Shown: positions 22,085-32,914 of the stretch, in pieces
Numbering within the stretch: position 1 is the stretch's first letter
Layout of the letters: every line of letters starts with the position of its first letter
Assembly (NCBI GenBank): GCA_022414725.1
Contig: CM039464.1
Coordinates: forward strand, 11,241,506-11,305,505
Origin: Microglena sp. YARC
Taxonomy: Eukaryota > Chlorophyta > Chlorophyceae > Chlamydomonadales > Chlamydomonadaceae
DNA: 64,000 bases
Direction: 5' to 3'
Translations under genes and position numbers: made by a program
The notes under the pieces: model-generated
What the model was told of the DNA's origin: nothing
Database searches by the model: none
What the model saw: the letters and a program-made list of their open reading frames with translations, nothing else

Positions 22085-22320
22085 TTGCGAGGAGCGGAGG
22101 GAGGTGTGAAGGAGTGGAGGAGTGGAAGAGTGGATGAGGTGGAAGAGTGTTGGAGTGTTGGAGTGGAGGAGTAGAGGAGTGGAGGAGTGGAGGAGTGGAG
22201 GAGTGGAGGAGTGGAGGAGTAGCCCACTCCGAGTGGGCATGGAGTGAAGGCTGAGTGAAGGTCGGATTTAGATGGATGGAGTGAGGGTTGAGTGGAAGGT
22301 AGGGGTGTCCCCAGCGTGGG
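22085..22320. repeat. GGAGTGGAG tandem repeat, right flank of satellite
   Basis: GGAGGAGTGGA units run from 22090 to about 22215, followed by GTGAAGG and GAGTGAGGGTTGAGTGG variants. It mirrors 9240-9335. Confidence 0.85.
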
Positions 22321-22329
22321 AATAAATGA

Positions 22330-22375
22330 CCCCCCCCCCCCCCCCCCGCCCCCCCCCCCCCCCCCCCCCCCCCCC
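22330..22375. repeat. Poly-C tract (46 nt, one G)
   Basis: An almost pure C run with a single G near 22348. It makes the poly-Pro and poly-Gly ORFs on the two strands. Confidence 0.95.
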
Positions 22376-23224
22376 TCCCCCTGGAGATGGCCCCGAGCAA
22401 GGAATTGTAAAAAAAGCAGTCTAACCACTACTGCAGCACAATCTTTAGTACAGAAGGCAACCGCAGGGGGTACAAAGAATGTTAAGCCGTTGCGCATCTC
22501 TTCCGCGCGGCAATTGTGGAGCTGATGGTAACTTGCCGCAGTAGCTTGGTGTATATACCATCTCCGGACCAACCCCAAACTCACCTCGCTTCCAAGCACT
22601 GTCTGCTCCCTTAAAAGCTCAGCTTCATCGCGAAGGCTCGAGCGATCCCAGCGTATTAGCGCTTGTGGCCCAAAGTTGAAGTGTAATGTTCGTAACAAGA
22701 GTCAAACGCGTCTCATAGGGCAAAAAATAGAGCACGATTCGGGAGAAAGGGCTCGGGATGGATAGTCTCGGGGCACAAATCCAAGAAACAATCGCAGTCA
22801 AGTGTGGATTTCGAGGCGTTTTGGAGTGGTATTGCCGAGTAGTGGCACTTCCTAACTGTTGGAGAACTTCCTACACCCCAATTCCAACTTTGGCGGGTGG
22901 GAGAAGTCCGAGGGTGCTCCCCAAGGAGATCCCGAGGAGCTCCCCTGATGTGACCTGATCGATGACGTAACGATTTCCTGCGGAGATCCCGAGGAGATCC
23001 CCTGCAATCTCCTTCGAAATCGCCGATCGAATTCTGACCCGTAACTAGGCCGTTGAGCCCGTCGCAAGGTAGCTTTTTGGGGCAATAAGGCTGCTACTAG
23101 GAGCACTACAGTCGGCTGGACCTCCCACCCCTTGTACCCAGGAACCCTGCTTGTACCAGCCCCCAAGACACGCAGGATGTCGAGGAACATCTATCCTATC
23201 GTCAACGCAGGCAAATATAACTAT
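22376..23224. other. Non-repetitive segment, no gene recognised
   Basis: The composition is mixed and there is no obvious repeat except GAGGAGNTCCC near 22920-23010. Minus-strand ORFs at 22852-23190 and 22400-22698 have no domain I recognise and no clear splice partners. If there is a gene, it would need transcript evidence. Confidence 0.4.
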
Positions 23225-24680
23225 CTCTCATCGGGGCTCGGGCCCTAAGGGGGGTCATTTTACACAGGAGTTTTGATGGATTTTTTTAACTCAAGGATAG
23301 GGCCCGAATTAACTATCTTAGCCCCCTAACGTGGCCCTGAATTGACCCTTATCAGCCCTTTCTTAGCCTTTACTTGGTCTCTAATTGGCCCATTCATGGA
23401 CCCACTGTGGCCCTGCAGTGAGCCATTCACCAGACGACCTTAAGGAATACCTTACTTTTGTGCACCTCATTCATTTAGCGTTGAATTGAGCACTGAATGA
23501 CTCTAATTTGAACCTGAATTTGTTTAAACTCTATCCTACGGCCCGAAATAACTACCGTATGCGCCTTAAGTATTGGCAAACGGTTTGGCAAACGACCCTT
23601 TGCCATACTGGATTAGGGATTCCGCTAGCTTGAGACCAATCCAGGTAGTTGGCCTTTGCCAAGTTACGGTTACCATGGTACTCTGTCTACTAAGCCCTAG
23701 CAAGTTAAATGTTCCTGATTTGAATTGCTACATGGTTTTATTTTCAGCAAGCTTGGGCAGACTACTTTGTAAACATGCACTGGACCCTGAACTTGGTTAC
23801 ATGGCTCCAGCCAGCAATTTAGCTGGCTGGAGCCATATACCGGTCTGGCTACTAAGCCCTAGCAAGTTTAATGCTCCTGCTTTGAATTGTTACATTGTTT
23901 TACAGAAAGCTTGGGATGGGCAGACTACTTGGTGAACATGTAACAATGAAATGTAACAATAACATAAGACCCTTTGCCATGCCAACTGGATTTCAAGTCT
24001 GAGCTTGAGACAGTCAAAGCCATAGACCCCTTTGCCAAGTTAGTTTTGCCATGCTTTTCCGAGACCCACTTTTAGGGGAGAAATGACATTTGCCAATACT
24101 TAATCTTGCCAATACTTAAGGCGCATACGATATATATTGTAGCCCCTAAATTGACCCTCAAGTGGCCCTGAATGGACCCTTGTCAGCCTTTGATAAGCCT
24201 GTCCTTGGCCTTTTATTGACCCTTTAGTGGACCTAATGGGGTCCTGCATTGATCCATTAATCATAGCTGAGTAAGATTTTTCACGTACCTCATTTATAGT
24301 TAAATATTTGAGCACTAAATGACTATAATTTGAACCTGAACTTGTTTTAACTCTAGGGCCCGAATCAACTATTGTAGCCCCTTAATTATCCCTAACATTA
24401 CAATGCATAACGTGAATGTCCTAACGTGGCCCTGAATTGAGTATTTGACCCTTGTCAGCCCTTAATAATCCTTTACTAGGTCTTTTACTGGCCCTTTCAT
24501 GGACATATGTGGCCCCGCATTGAGCCATTAATCAGACCTTAATTAGATATTTTATTCACCTCATTATTTAGCGTTGAATTGAGCACTGAATGACTATAAT
24601 TTGACCCTAAATTAGCCCCAGCGTGGCCCTGAATTAAACCTTGCCAGCACTGAGTTAGCCTTTAATTTGCCTTTACATAG
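23225..24680. repeat. ~235-260-bp tandem repeat family rich in GGCCCTGAATTGACCC, about 3.3 copies
   Basis: Units with GGGCCCGAATTAACTAT, TAGCCCCCTAACGTGGCCC, TTTAGCGTTGAATTGAGCAC and TGACTCTAATTTGAACCTGA lie at about 23285-23545, 24130-24355 and 24355-24610. A shortened unit follows to 24680. The first and second units are separated by the TIR element at 23556-24129, which splits a unit. Confidence 0.85.
23556..24129. mobile_element. 574-bp TIR element inserted in the tandem repeat
   Basis: The ends are perfect 24-bp inverted repeats beginning CGTATGCGCCTTAAGTATTG. The terminal motif TTGCCAATACTTAA is repeated a second time just inside the right end. The flanks rejoin to a continuous tandem-repeat unit (CCCGAAATAACTA ... 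TTGTAGCCCC), showing insertion. Inside, a 75-bp segment with CTAAGCCCTAGCAAGTT occurs twice (23690-23765 and 23851-23925). No transposase is encoded. I cannot define the target duplication, so the superfamily is open. Confidence 0.8.
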
Positions 24681-24990
24681 AGCAAATCAATAAATTATTC
24701 AAAGGCAGAAAGTGAACCATCGATAGGCACACAGTAAAACGTTGGTAGACTAACCGTGAAACGTTAATAGACTAACATTAACTGAACCTGCGATAGGCAG
24801 ATAGTGAAACATTGATACCGGTGGACTAACCATTGAACCATCAACATGCAGACATAACAGTGAAACGTGAATATTACGGTGAGCCATATGTAGGCAGACA
24901 GTGGAACATTAGCAATAGACTACCAGTGAAACATTAACTAACATACCGTATGCATGGCCCATCATATTTTAATAAACATTGACAAGGCAG
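24681..24990. repeat. Degenerate GTGAAACATTAATAGACTAAC repeats
   Basis: Loose repeats of GTGAAACRTT, GATAGGCAGA and AGACTAAC at 15-40 bp spacing. No coding signal. Confidence 0.6.
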
Positions 24991-24998
24991 GTTTCAAC

Positions 24999-25198
24999 CA
25001 GGGTAATTCAAAGCGCGCGCTTTTGCGCCTTTGAGCGCTGACTTTTTGACCCCCTCTGCGCTTTATTAAGCGCAGTTTTTTGCAACTCCCTGTGGGCGCA
25101 GCAAGCAATTTTTGCGCTTTTTGCACTACAAAGCGCAGTTTTTTGTTGTTTTGAAGTGCGCTAAAGCGCTGGCCAATTTGGCAATTTGATGTACCCTG
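24999..25198. mobile_element. hAT-like MITE, family A (200 bp)
   Basis: It begins CAGGGTAATTC and ends GATGTACCCTG, with a perfect 8-bp target duplication GTTTCAAC at 24991-24998 and 25199-25206. The interior has AGCGCGCGC, TTTTTGACCCCCTCTGCGC and CTGTGGGCGCAGC blocks, shared with 1755-1942 in the opposite orientation. Non-coding. Confidence 0.92.
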
Positions 25199-25369
25199 GT
25201 TTCAACCAGCTGGTGGTGTTTTCTATTGTGCTAGTCAATTAACTTGGTTGTTCGAGGAATGCCACGTGTCCCCTCTAGTACAAAATGCACCCCCTCCCCA
25301 AATTCCCTGTATGTTGCATGCATGTATGTGTGTAGGTGTCCAAACTACATAACATGGTGTCCTACTCTT

Positions 25370-25571
25370 CAGGGTACTACAAAGCGCGCGCGGCAGCGCG
25401 ATTTCGCTCACACTTTTTGAGCCCTACTGCGCGTTAGTTTCTCACAGTTTTTTCAAGTCCATGTGGGCGCAGCGCACGTTTTTTGCGTTTTTTCCATCAC
25501 TACAAAGCGCTGACCGATTTGACGTCTGTGCGCTTAAAGCGCTGACCAATTTGACAAAATGTAGTACCATG
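25370..25571. mobile_element. hAT-like MITE, family A (202 bp)
   Basis: It begins CAGGGTACTAC and ends TGTAGTACCATG (one mismatch in the terminal repeat). The 8-bp target duplication is CTACTCTT/CTACTCTG. Same interior blocks and orientation as the copy 170 bp to the left. Confidence 0.88.
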
Positions 25572-26440
25572 CTACTCTGATGTTGGTGTGTGCCGCCGTG
25601 GGAACACATACTGACATACATGCTCACTTGGATGCCTGAGAAAGCCCCCAGTCTCTAGCACCCTACATTTGCACTGGGATGGGCACCTTGCCTGGAACCT
25701 CGACCCCAAGGAACAGTTCAAATTTGAATGGGTGTCCCATTTGCATGCAGCATGAGTCTATCTAGTATATTTACCATGTGGGAAACGCCAGAAACCCACC
25801 ATGCTATGACCAGCACGCGGGGACTAGAAAGCGGCGAACACACAAGAATGGCCGAAGCCATTGGCTATAGATCAAAAATAAGAACTCTTCTACTTGGATT
25901 GACCTGGCTCGGGTATTGGAGAAAGATGGTGCTCACCAGCAATGATGATTGATCATGATGTGATGATGTTGTTGATCACATTTTTCATGGTGCCCATCCA
26001 ACTGTATGGTACTTCAAATGTGCCCGCGGGTAGTTGACTAGTCCCTAGATAGTGGTTAATTTTATTTACAATTCACAGGCTTGGCACAATTGTAACACGA
26101 TCATTGCATGTGTGTAACGTATGTCATTCATGTGTAAAATGCATGTTTCCTCAAGGACCTCCAAAAAAAATATCCCGGGGGGCTCTGCCCCTCCCCCGTA
26201 CCCCCCTATATATATAACAGGAAAGCTTGATTGGCGCTCCAATATGCGATGTCTACGCAACAATCCTGAAATCAGGCTTGAGTAGCCCAAGTACCTATCT
26301 ACTCAAACTGGCCTACAGAAATCTGAAATGAAAAACACTGGGCGGCACATCGAGGGCATGCATAATATGGAAGCCCAGAAAAGTAGCTTCGTTTAGGATG
26401 TGACAGCATGTCCACCAAAATAATCCGATGGGAGAAGTAA
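25572..26440. other. Intergenic segment, no gene recognised
   Basis: Apart from the dispersed ACATTTTTCATGGTGCCC repeat near 25975-26025 (shared with 7858-7905), I see only short unsupported ORFs of up to 74 codons. Confidence 0.5.
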
Positions 26441-26472
26441 GGGGGGGGGGGGGGGGAGGGGGGGGGGGGGGC
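26441..26472. repeat. Poly-G tract
   Basis: Two G runs separated by a single A. Confidence 0.95.
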
Positions 26473-26619
26473 ATGTGCGTGTATTACATGTTAATGTTGC
26501 TCTCTGTTTTGTTAGGTTGTTGTTGCACAACACCATGTGTCATGCCTATTCAAATGCATGTGCATGTGTGAAGGCATGGGTCAAACGGTTAATTTAAAGA
26601 ATACTAATGCCGTTAGTTA

Positions 26620-27015
26620 TATGTGTGTGTTTTGTGTGGGGTGTATATTACGTGGGGTGTATGGGTGCGTAAATCTATGTGTTGTGTGTGACTATGTCGG
26701 TGCTTGTATGTGTGAGTGAGTTGTGTGGTGTTTATTTATGTGTATATGTGTGTGTCGTGTTTGTGTGGTGTGTGTGTTGTGTTTGTGTGCGTGCGTGGTG
26801 TGTGTGTGTGCGTGTGTCGTGTTTGTGTTGTTTATGTTTGTGTGTGTGTGTGTGCCGTGTTTGTGTGATGCATGCGTGTGTTAGAGAGAGGTGTGTGGTG
26901 TTTGAATGGTGTGTGGTATGTGTGCGTTTATGTATGTGTTATGTTTGTGTGGTGCAATCAAGTGTGTGCGCGCCCTGTGTGGTGTTAATGTGGTGTGTGT
27001 GTGTGTGTGTGTGCA
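26620..27015. repeat. GT-rich microsatellite
   Basis: Imperfect TGTGTGT with GCGTG and TTGTGTGG variants. The Cys/Val-rich 149-codon ORF across it is an artefact. Confidence 0.9.
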
Positions 27016-30000
27016 CTCATGTACAACATCAGGGCACGTGGAAAGCCCTACTCTCTCACCTTAAGATGGTGGGGCACACCAGCCTTTGTCTGGAAGCCCA
27101 TGCCCTTAATGCACAACTCCCTCAATGACAGGCAAGGACCAGCCAAAGTTGTTTTGTTCAGTCCCTTGCACTAGCAGATCACCAGCAACATACTGAGGGA
27201 AGTTCAGCCGGAGTTATTTATCTGATTTGTCTCTAGCAGTGCCAACAAATTGTCACAACCAACTGCATCACAACCCATGCCTAACTCCAAGATCTAGACA
27301 TGGAGGGCTGGGGGCGATTTTTCACGTAGGGGGGATATAAGTTATAACCTTGCTGTCTTCACCCATGATGAGGTCGTGGGAGAACCTCTGCAGGCATGGG
27401 AGCAAGCGAACGAACGATTTGGTTATGCAAGCGCTCGTGAAAAAGTAGGGTGGAGCGAAACGATACTATCTGAGACACGACCAGACGCGACGAGGGACGA
27501 CAAGACGCGCCTCAGCACAAACAAGCACGCAGCAGCCAAAAGAAAGGAAAGGAACGCGCAAAGGATGCGTTCCCTTTTTACTGCATCTCCAGTCACGAGA
27601 AAGAAAATAGCCTGCATAGGTGATTCAGAGCTAAAGAAAGAAACGAAGAAAGAAGGAACGCACGCAAGCACGCACGTCGGCGTGGCTTTAATTATTTAAG
27701 TATCGCACAACGGGAGCACAAGTGAAGGGTGTCTCAATAGAGAGAGACGCTTGGGGCGGCTTGGAATTAACTCCGTTCAGACCCCGAAAAGGTGTCCCAA
27801 AGCGGGCCGTCTTTGGCAGGCAGGTGCAAGACGAGTTTATATCAAAACCCAACTGCCGAAGAACTAGTGTAAGACAAAAGATTATATCAAAACCCAACTG
27901 CCGAAGAACTCGCATTTACAGGAATCCGAACCACTTTTCGACCATTATTTCCACGGGGTTGGGTTGGGTGGGAAGGGCCCGCTCGCGAGATGCTGCGCCC
28001 AACATGCTCCCCGTATGCTATTTCCCCTTGCTCTCTAACTTCGGCCAAACCTGGAAGGCATCGTGTCCGTTTCCTCTGGAATCGAGCTGCTCTTTGGGGG
28101 GATGGGCTTAACCCGGGGGGGGGGGGGGGGGGGGGGCAAATTGAGCTCCTCGCAGCTTCGACTTCCTGTACACGGAAGTCGAAAGGATTCTATGGCTTCT
28201 CGCGACCCTCGGGCCTTCGTCTCCGGTCGAAGCGCGGCGATTCAAATCTATCAGAATAATTTGCTAGGTCAATATTCGACTATCGAGGCCTTTGGAACAA
28301 GTAGCTGCGCTCCCTGGAGAAAGCTGTGTTTACAGGTTTCGGTTCTGAGAATGTCCAGTGAGAAAAGTTGCAACGAATAGGCAGAATTCAATCAACAAAG
28401 GCGCTCGGGGATACAAACGCGTCGATGTAAATACTTGGATTGGAAGGATCGATGCGCGCGGTAAATTTTGACATGAGGTCAGGTTTCCGGACCCCCGATG
28501 TCGCTCGTTGCCCCCATCACAGCCGAGTTACTAGCACCGACATACAGTCATTTTCGCGCTCTCAAGGCTTGCAGACGCTGTTTGCAAATTGGTACGCCTC
28601 TCTTTAGCATCCTTCGTGCTGCGGGTATCATTTAACGCATCTCCAGCGCTCGCACTTAGTCTGTTCGAGTTCTGAGCCATATTCAGCCACATAGCGACAT
28701 GATGATGGCCACAAGCTTCCACAACATGCTTATGGTGGCTTCCTATTTACCTAGCGCATTAGCTGTTTTTGATAGTTTAGCCATCGAAATTCGTGAGATT
28801 CGCTCACGCATTGGGATTTTCAGCATTGCTTCCTGGATGATGAATTTATTAAGTCAGGCGTTCCCCAGTTTCCGTGCTGCCCTCTTGCAAATTAAACCCC
28901 ATGTTCCTTTGTTCCCCTGCGTAGCCCTCGGAATGGAAGTTGCTATAGCGACACTACCTCGCTCTCTAGTTCACAGTTTACCCACACGCTCGCCAAGGTC
29001 GATAGAGTACGGACTGCAATGAGAAGCGCTACAACGGCGTACTGCTTTACCATGGCCACCTGCCTGTGTTCCTTTACTAATCTTAATTTACCGGTCAATA
29101 TATGGAGTACCCTATGCTTTAAATCGTCATAAATCGCCACGGGTCTTATCTCCCCCCCCAACTTAACTACTTTGTTTTCTCTCGCGATCGTCCTCTCATT
29201 GATCAAATAGCATCCTTTCATATTCAATTTACCATCTCCATCCGATCGCACAACTCCACTTCAACTTACTTACCCTTGGGCCGCAGGCGCAGGGGCCCTA
29301 CCATTTTGATTCGTGTTGAAGTATGTTATGTAGGAGTGTCTAGAGTACGGACCGTCCGCGTAGTCGATTTTCAGGAAACGAGTATCGAGTACGGTCGAGT
29401 ACGGTACGGATTTTAGGAGCGTACTGGCCTTGATACAAAAATCTTTCAACTGCTTCCCCAGCCGACGGTCGACGGTTTGTCTCGCAATTCGATGCCTTTC
29501 GACCAATATCACGACGCGTCCCAATCCTGATGTGGTGATAGAAGCCTGGAAGATTGTTGATATCACGCGCCCCTATTTTCTCGCCATGGACAAATGCCTG
29601 TACATCCTGGCGCCTTTCATTCGTTCTTCCGCCCGTCCGTCCTTTGCTTCTGTCATTTAATCGTCCGAACTTTCCCACACCCCTCACCTGCGTCTCCTGT
29701 GTTATTTTAAAGAAGAATCTGGCGACGTGCGAGTGTTGCGTGGGCGAGAGCTTCCACTTCACGCATATCCTCTGTTCTCCTCGTTTCCTCTCATCTCTTC
29801 TATCCGCTCGCCACTTCGCACCGCTGACCTTCCATTCCTCATTGACATCGCATGATCATTGACATCGCATGATTGTGGTCAGATCTCTCTGCGACATCTT
29901 CCTGATAGCAGCTGGATTTTCTCTTTGACCCTCTTTCCTTCTTTTTCTTTGCAACATGCACTGCAGCTTCGACGTCCGGGCGACGACACGGATCCTTTGT

Positions 30001-30615
30001 TTGACCTCTGGTTCGTCCTACTCCTTCGTTCGCCTTCGCAGGACTCCACAAGGTTTCTAATGCACAAACAAGGCACCGCACACCGCACACCGCAAAACAA
30101 CCCTAGTGACAGCGAGGCTCGGCGAGGCTTCCCCATACCCCAGCGGATCTCCATGGCATGGCCAACCCAAGGGCGGCCACGCCCTTGTTTAACCCCTGAT
30201 GCGACCTACTCATTTACCTTCGCAGGCCTCTGTTAGGTTTCTATGCGTGACCTTCCGAGTACGCTTTCAGGAGTCAGCCGCAGGTCGACTAATGAGTAAT
30301 GACCGAGCGATTATGATTTTCCGAGACTGGCCAGCATTTCCGAGGCCACAAGGTTCAGCATCTCAACTTGATGCAATCTTCTGTGGCTCTACTTAGCGCC
30401 ATCATGGATGCCAATCTTACTCCCCGGAGATTTGTGAAGTGCTTAAAGGTAAGTGCCATACCCAGTGAGCTTTTAAATAATCGTTTTTAATAACTTCTTA
30501 TGGGTCATCAATTCATCCATTCATCCATTTATCAGCATCAGCATTTGCATCAGCAATGTCAACAAAGCCAACATCATCAACATTGACATGTTTGTTCAGA
30601 TTTGACAGAGACGTG
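27016..30615. other. Repeat-poor 3.6-kb segment, no gene confidently recognised
   Basis: The sequence is mostly unique in appearance. Local features are a 35-bp direct duplication with ATATCAAAACCCAACTGCCG (27839 and 27885), a 22-G run at 28115-28136, a 19-bp tandem of CATTGACATCGCATGAT (29840-29872) and two decayed copies of TTCGCAGG..AGGTTTCTA (30036 and 30221). ORFs of 60-140 codons lie on both strands (for example 28699-29022 plus, 29340-29762 minus), but none has a motif I recognise. A multi-exon gene with short exons could be present. Confidence 0.4.
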
Positions 30616-30616
30616 T

Positions 30617-30838
30617 AGCCCCTTTCAGTGATATATTGGTCTAGTGGTAGACCGAATCGTTTTGAGGACGAAGGGTAGGGTCGGGGGTTCGATTCCCCCT
30701 ACGGTCGTCCTTAGTGTTGCAGACCGTTGTCAACCGCGATGATAGCTGACTTGTCCAGTCGAGGTGGTAGACCGTTCTCTGCCCGAGTACGACGGGTTCC
30801 CTTAACACCACGCCCCACCAGGCGTTATCGTTACCTTG
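30617..30838 (+). mobile_element. tRNA-derived SINE, full-length copy 2
   Basis: The head is CCCCTTTCAGTGATATATTG. The A box TGGTCTAGTGGTAG is at about 30637-30650, the B box GGGTTCGATTCC at about 30685-30697, and a T-rich-free body of about 130 bp ends GGCGTTATCGTTACCTT. The tRNA part would fold D and T arms poorly and lacks a good acceptor stem, so it is a SINE rather than a functional tRNA. It shares both ends and the body with the minus-strand copy at 3165-3383. Confidence 0.82.
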
Positions 30839-30989
30839 GACGTGCGTGTTTTCACACACATTTAGGGGGGGCTTTGCGTGAATCACGTAAACTGGCAGAT
30901 AGAGGGCTTTGAACAATCCTGGTCATATGGTCAAGGTCGGGATGCATCCTGAGCAATATGCAATGATGGTCCTATTGTCAAGGTCAATA

Positions 30990-31030
30990 TTTCAAGCCAA
31001 GCCAAGCCAAGCTAAGCCAAGCCAAGCCAA
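30990..31030. repeat. (AAGCC)n microsatellite, short
   Basis: About eight AAGCC units with one substitution. The same unit dominates 31515-31860. Confidence 0.9.
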
Positions 31031-31479
31031 TACAAAATGATAGTCATATCGACAAGGTCAATATGCATGGTGCACAGGGTTTTATTCAAGGTGCTACTTG
31101 TATGAATTCCAGGATTGTTGCATAGTCATGCAACGACAAAATGGCGACGATGAACGGGAGTTTGGGGGGGTTGCTTTGTGCAACGACGGAATGGCGATGC
31201 AGTAGAAACGCGTCGTCGAAAAAAAATGCCACCTTCCTAGCTTAGGTGAGCACCTGTAGGAAAGCCACACCAGTGTCAGGCGGAATCAGGGTCGTAGTAG
31301 CAAGTATCAGCCGTGGTCCGAAAATTGGGGCGTTGTCACGATTATGTTGTGACCCATGAACTGTTGTGGCCCGTTACCCATGACCTGTGTTGGGGTTTAG
31401 TCACGATTATGTTGTGACCCATGACCCGTGACCCTTTGCAACTCATTACCCGTGACCCGTGTTGGGGTGTAGTCGCAAT
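31031..31479. other. Segment with TGACCCGTGACC-type repeats, no gene
   Basis: Positions 31330-31470 carry three loose copies of GTCACGATTATGTTGTGACCC and CCCATGACC. The rest shows nothing codable. Confidence 0.5.
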
Positions 31480-31990
31480 TATGTCTGGCAAGCCATTGGC
31501 AGGTTGGCCACCCACCCAAGCCAAGCCAAGCCAAGCCAAGCCAAGCCAAGCCAAGCCAAGCCAAGCCAAGCCAAGCCAAGCTAAACCAGCTGCAGCAGGG
31601 ATGAGCAGCGGCAGGTTGGCCACCCACCCACCCAAGCCAAGCCAAGCCAAGCCAAGCCAAGCCAAGCCAAGCCAAGCCAAGCCAAGCCATGCCAAACCAG
31701 CTGCAGTAGGGATGAGCAGCGACAGGTTAGCCACCCACCCAAGCCAAGCCAAGCCAAGCCAAGCCAAGCCAAGCCAAGCCAAGCCAAGCCAAGCCAAGCC
31801 AAGTCAGCAGCAGCAGGGATGAGCAGCGGCAGGTTGGCCACCCACCCACCCAAGCCAAGCCAAGCCATCCCAGCAGCAGCAGGGATGAACAGTGGCAGGT
31901 TGGCCACCCACAAGCAGCAGCAGGCCACCCACAATGAGGGATGAGCAGCGGCAGCAGGCCATCCACAACTTCTCGTACACCCTGGGGGAG
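31480..31990. repeat. (AAGCC)n blocks alternating with copies of part of the downstream membrane-protein exon
   Basis: Long AAGCC tracts (about 31515-31580, 31634-31688, 31740-31800 and 31850-31866) alternate with ~40-bp segments carrying GCAGGTTGGCCACCCACC and GGATGAGCAGCGGCAG. These segments are copies of 32737-32790, the WVANLLLLIPVAAG-encoding part of the membrane-protein exon. The last copy, about 31915-31998, also keeps CAACTTCTCGTACACCCTGG. There are five or six copies in total. Confidence 0.88.
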
Positions 31991-32209
31991 CGCCTGATAA
32001 AGACCGTTTCTTTTTGGGGCTACGGATAGTAGCATGTAGACAGCTCCCTTTCCCCCTCCTTGGACCAAACCTGGGGCTAGCTAGTGCATCTGAAAGCTGG
32101 CATGACAGGCATTCCAATGCAGCTGCAAGCTTTGGGTTTGACCCAGTGCCTGGCTATTTGAGCTGGCGGGAAGCAGCCATTAGTAGCCCCCAAAACAAGC
32201 ACTGGGCCT

Positions 32210-32610
32210 AAAGCCTTTTTTGCCTATTTGGCTACCCCTGGACTGTGAAAATACATACACCCAGGGGGAACGCCTGTAAGAGTGCTAGACGAGGAAGTTG
32301 CCACTTGCTTCACCTAGAGATGAATACTGGCTTGGGTTCACGTGCATTGATCGACTTAGCACCCTTGCCTGTGGTGATGTGGTGATGTGCCTTCACTGCG
32401 CTAAGATACTCAAGCCAAAGTTCCATGGAGTAAATGGTGTCTTTGTGGAGTAAACCTGTGCAGGGGTCAGTTGGTTTGGGGATCATATCTAGTGGTCCCC
32501 TCTTCGCACCCCAGCCTTCTCCTCAGAAACAGGGCTGACCTTCCTAGGGGAGCAGCCAGACGCACAGCTCACCAGGAAGTTGCAGCTTGCTTTACCTAGA
32601 GATGAATACG
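32210..32610 (-). pseudogene. Partial duplicate copies of the membrane-protein terminal exon
   Basis: On the minus strand, about 32490-32585 encodes SPRKVSPVSEEKAGV, close to the real exon's SPRKVTPAPEEKAGV, preceded by NFLV. A second, shorter copy (GGAAGTTGC..CTTACAGGCG region) lies at 32262-32312. Both are joined to a shared upstream segment ATTCATCTCTAGGTRAAGCA containing an AG that could serve as an acceptor. They could be alternative last exons or dead copies. A CCAGGGGTAGCC-type dispersed repeat fragment lies at 32212-32250. Confidence 0.65.
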
Positions 32611-32637
32611 GATCATATATATGTAGCGGCCTCCTCT

Positions 32638-32868
32638 TCAAACCCCAGCCTTCTCCTCAGGGGCAGGGGTGACCTTCCTAGGGGAGCGCCTGTAAGAGCG
32701 CCACACCAGGAAGTTGCCTATGCTGCAGACAAGGACACCAGCAGCAACGGGGATAAGGAGCAACAGGTTGGCCACCCACAACTTCTCGTATACCCTGGAG
32801 GCATGTCTGAGCTGGCTGTCTGAGTAGTCAACACCAGCAACCAGGGCAGCCAGGCCGTAGTCAGGCCA
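32638..32868 (-). CDS. Predicted four-span membrane protein, exon 3 (C-terminal)
   Basis: This exon has 76 codons plus a TGA stop. The AG acceptor at 32869-32870 follows a pyrimidine-rich tract, and the exon opens in phase 0 with WPDYGLAALVAGVDYSDSQ. A polar linker with RHASRVYEK leads into the last hydrophobic span, LWVANLLLLIPVAAGVLVCS, and a short basic/acidic tail (RSYRRSPRKVTPAPEEKAGV) that would lie in the cytosol under the positive-inside rule. Parts of the exon are copied repeatedly downstream (31480-31990 and 32210-32610). I do not recognise the family. The protein and its place in a membrane are inferred from hydropathy only. The join to the exon at 35826-36035 rests on matching phase and intact GT-AG borders. 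Confidence 0.75.
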   Translation of the reverse strand, partial: WPDYGLAALVAGVDYSDSQLRHASRVYEKLWVANLLLLIPVAAGVLVCSIGNFLVWRSYRRSPRKVTPAPEEKAGV

Positions 32869-32914
32869 CTGCAAGGGTGGGGGAAGAGATAAGGGTTAGT
32901 ACTGTATCATATAT

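Noticed and set aside
21973..22698. 241-codon minus-strand ORF as a gene
   Set aside because: Its middle is poly-Gly from the C run and its C-terminal half is GGAGTGGAG and satellite repeat. The unique 110-codon N-terminal part shows no recognised motif.
30630..30705. Functional tRNA gene
   Set aside because: A and B boxes are present but the acceptor stem and arms do not pair well, and the same tRNA-like head is joined to the same body at 3165-3383, so it is a SINE.
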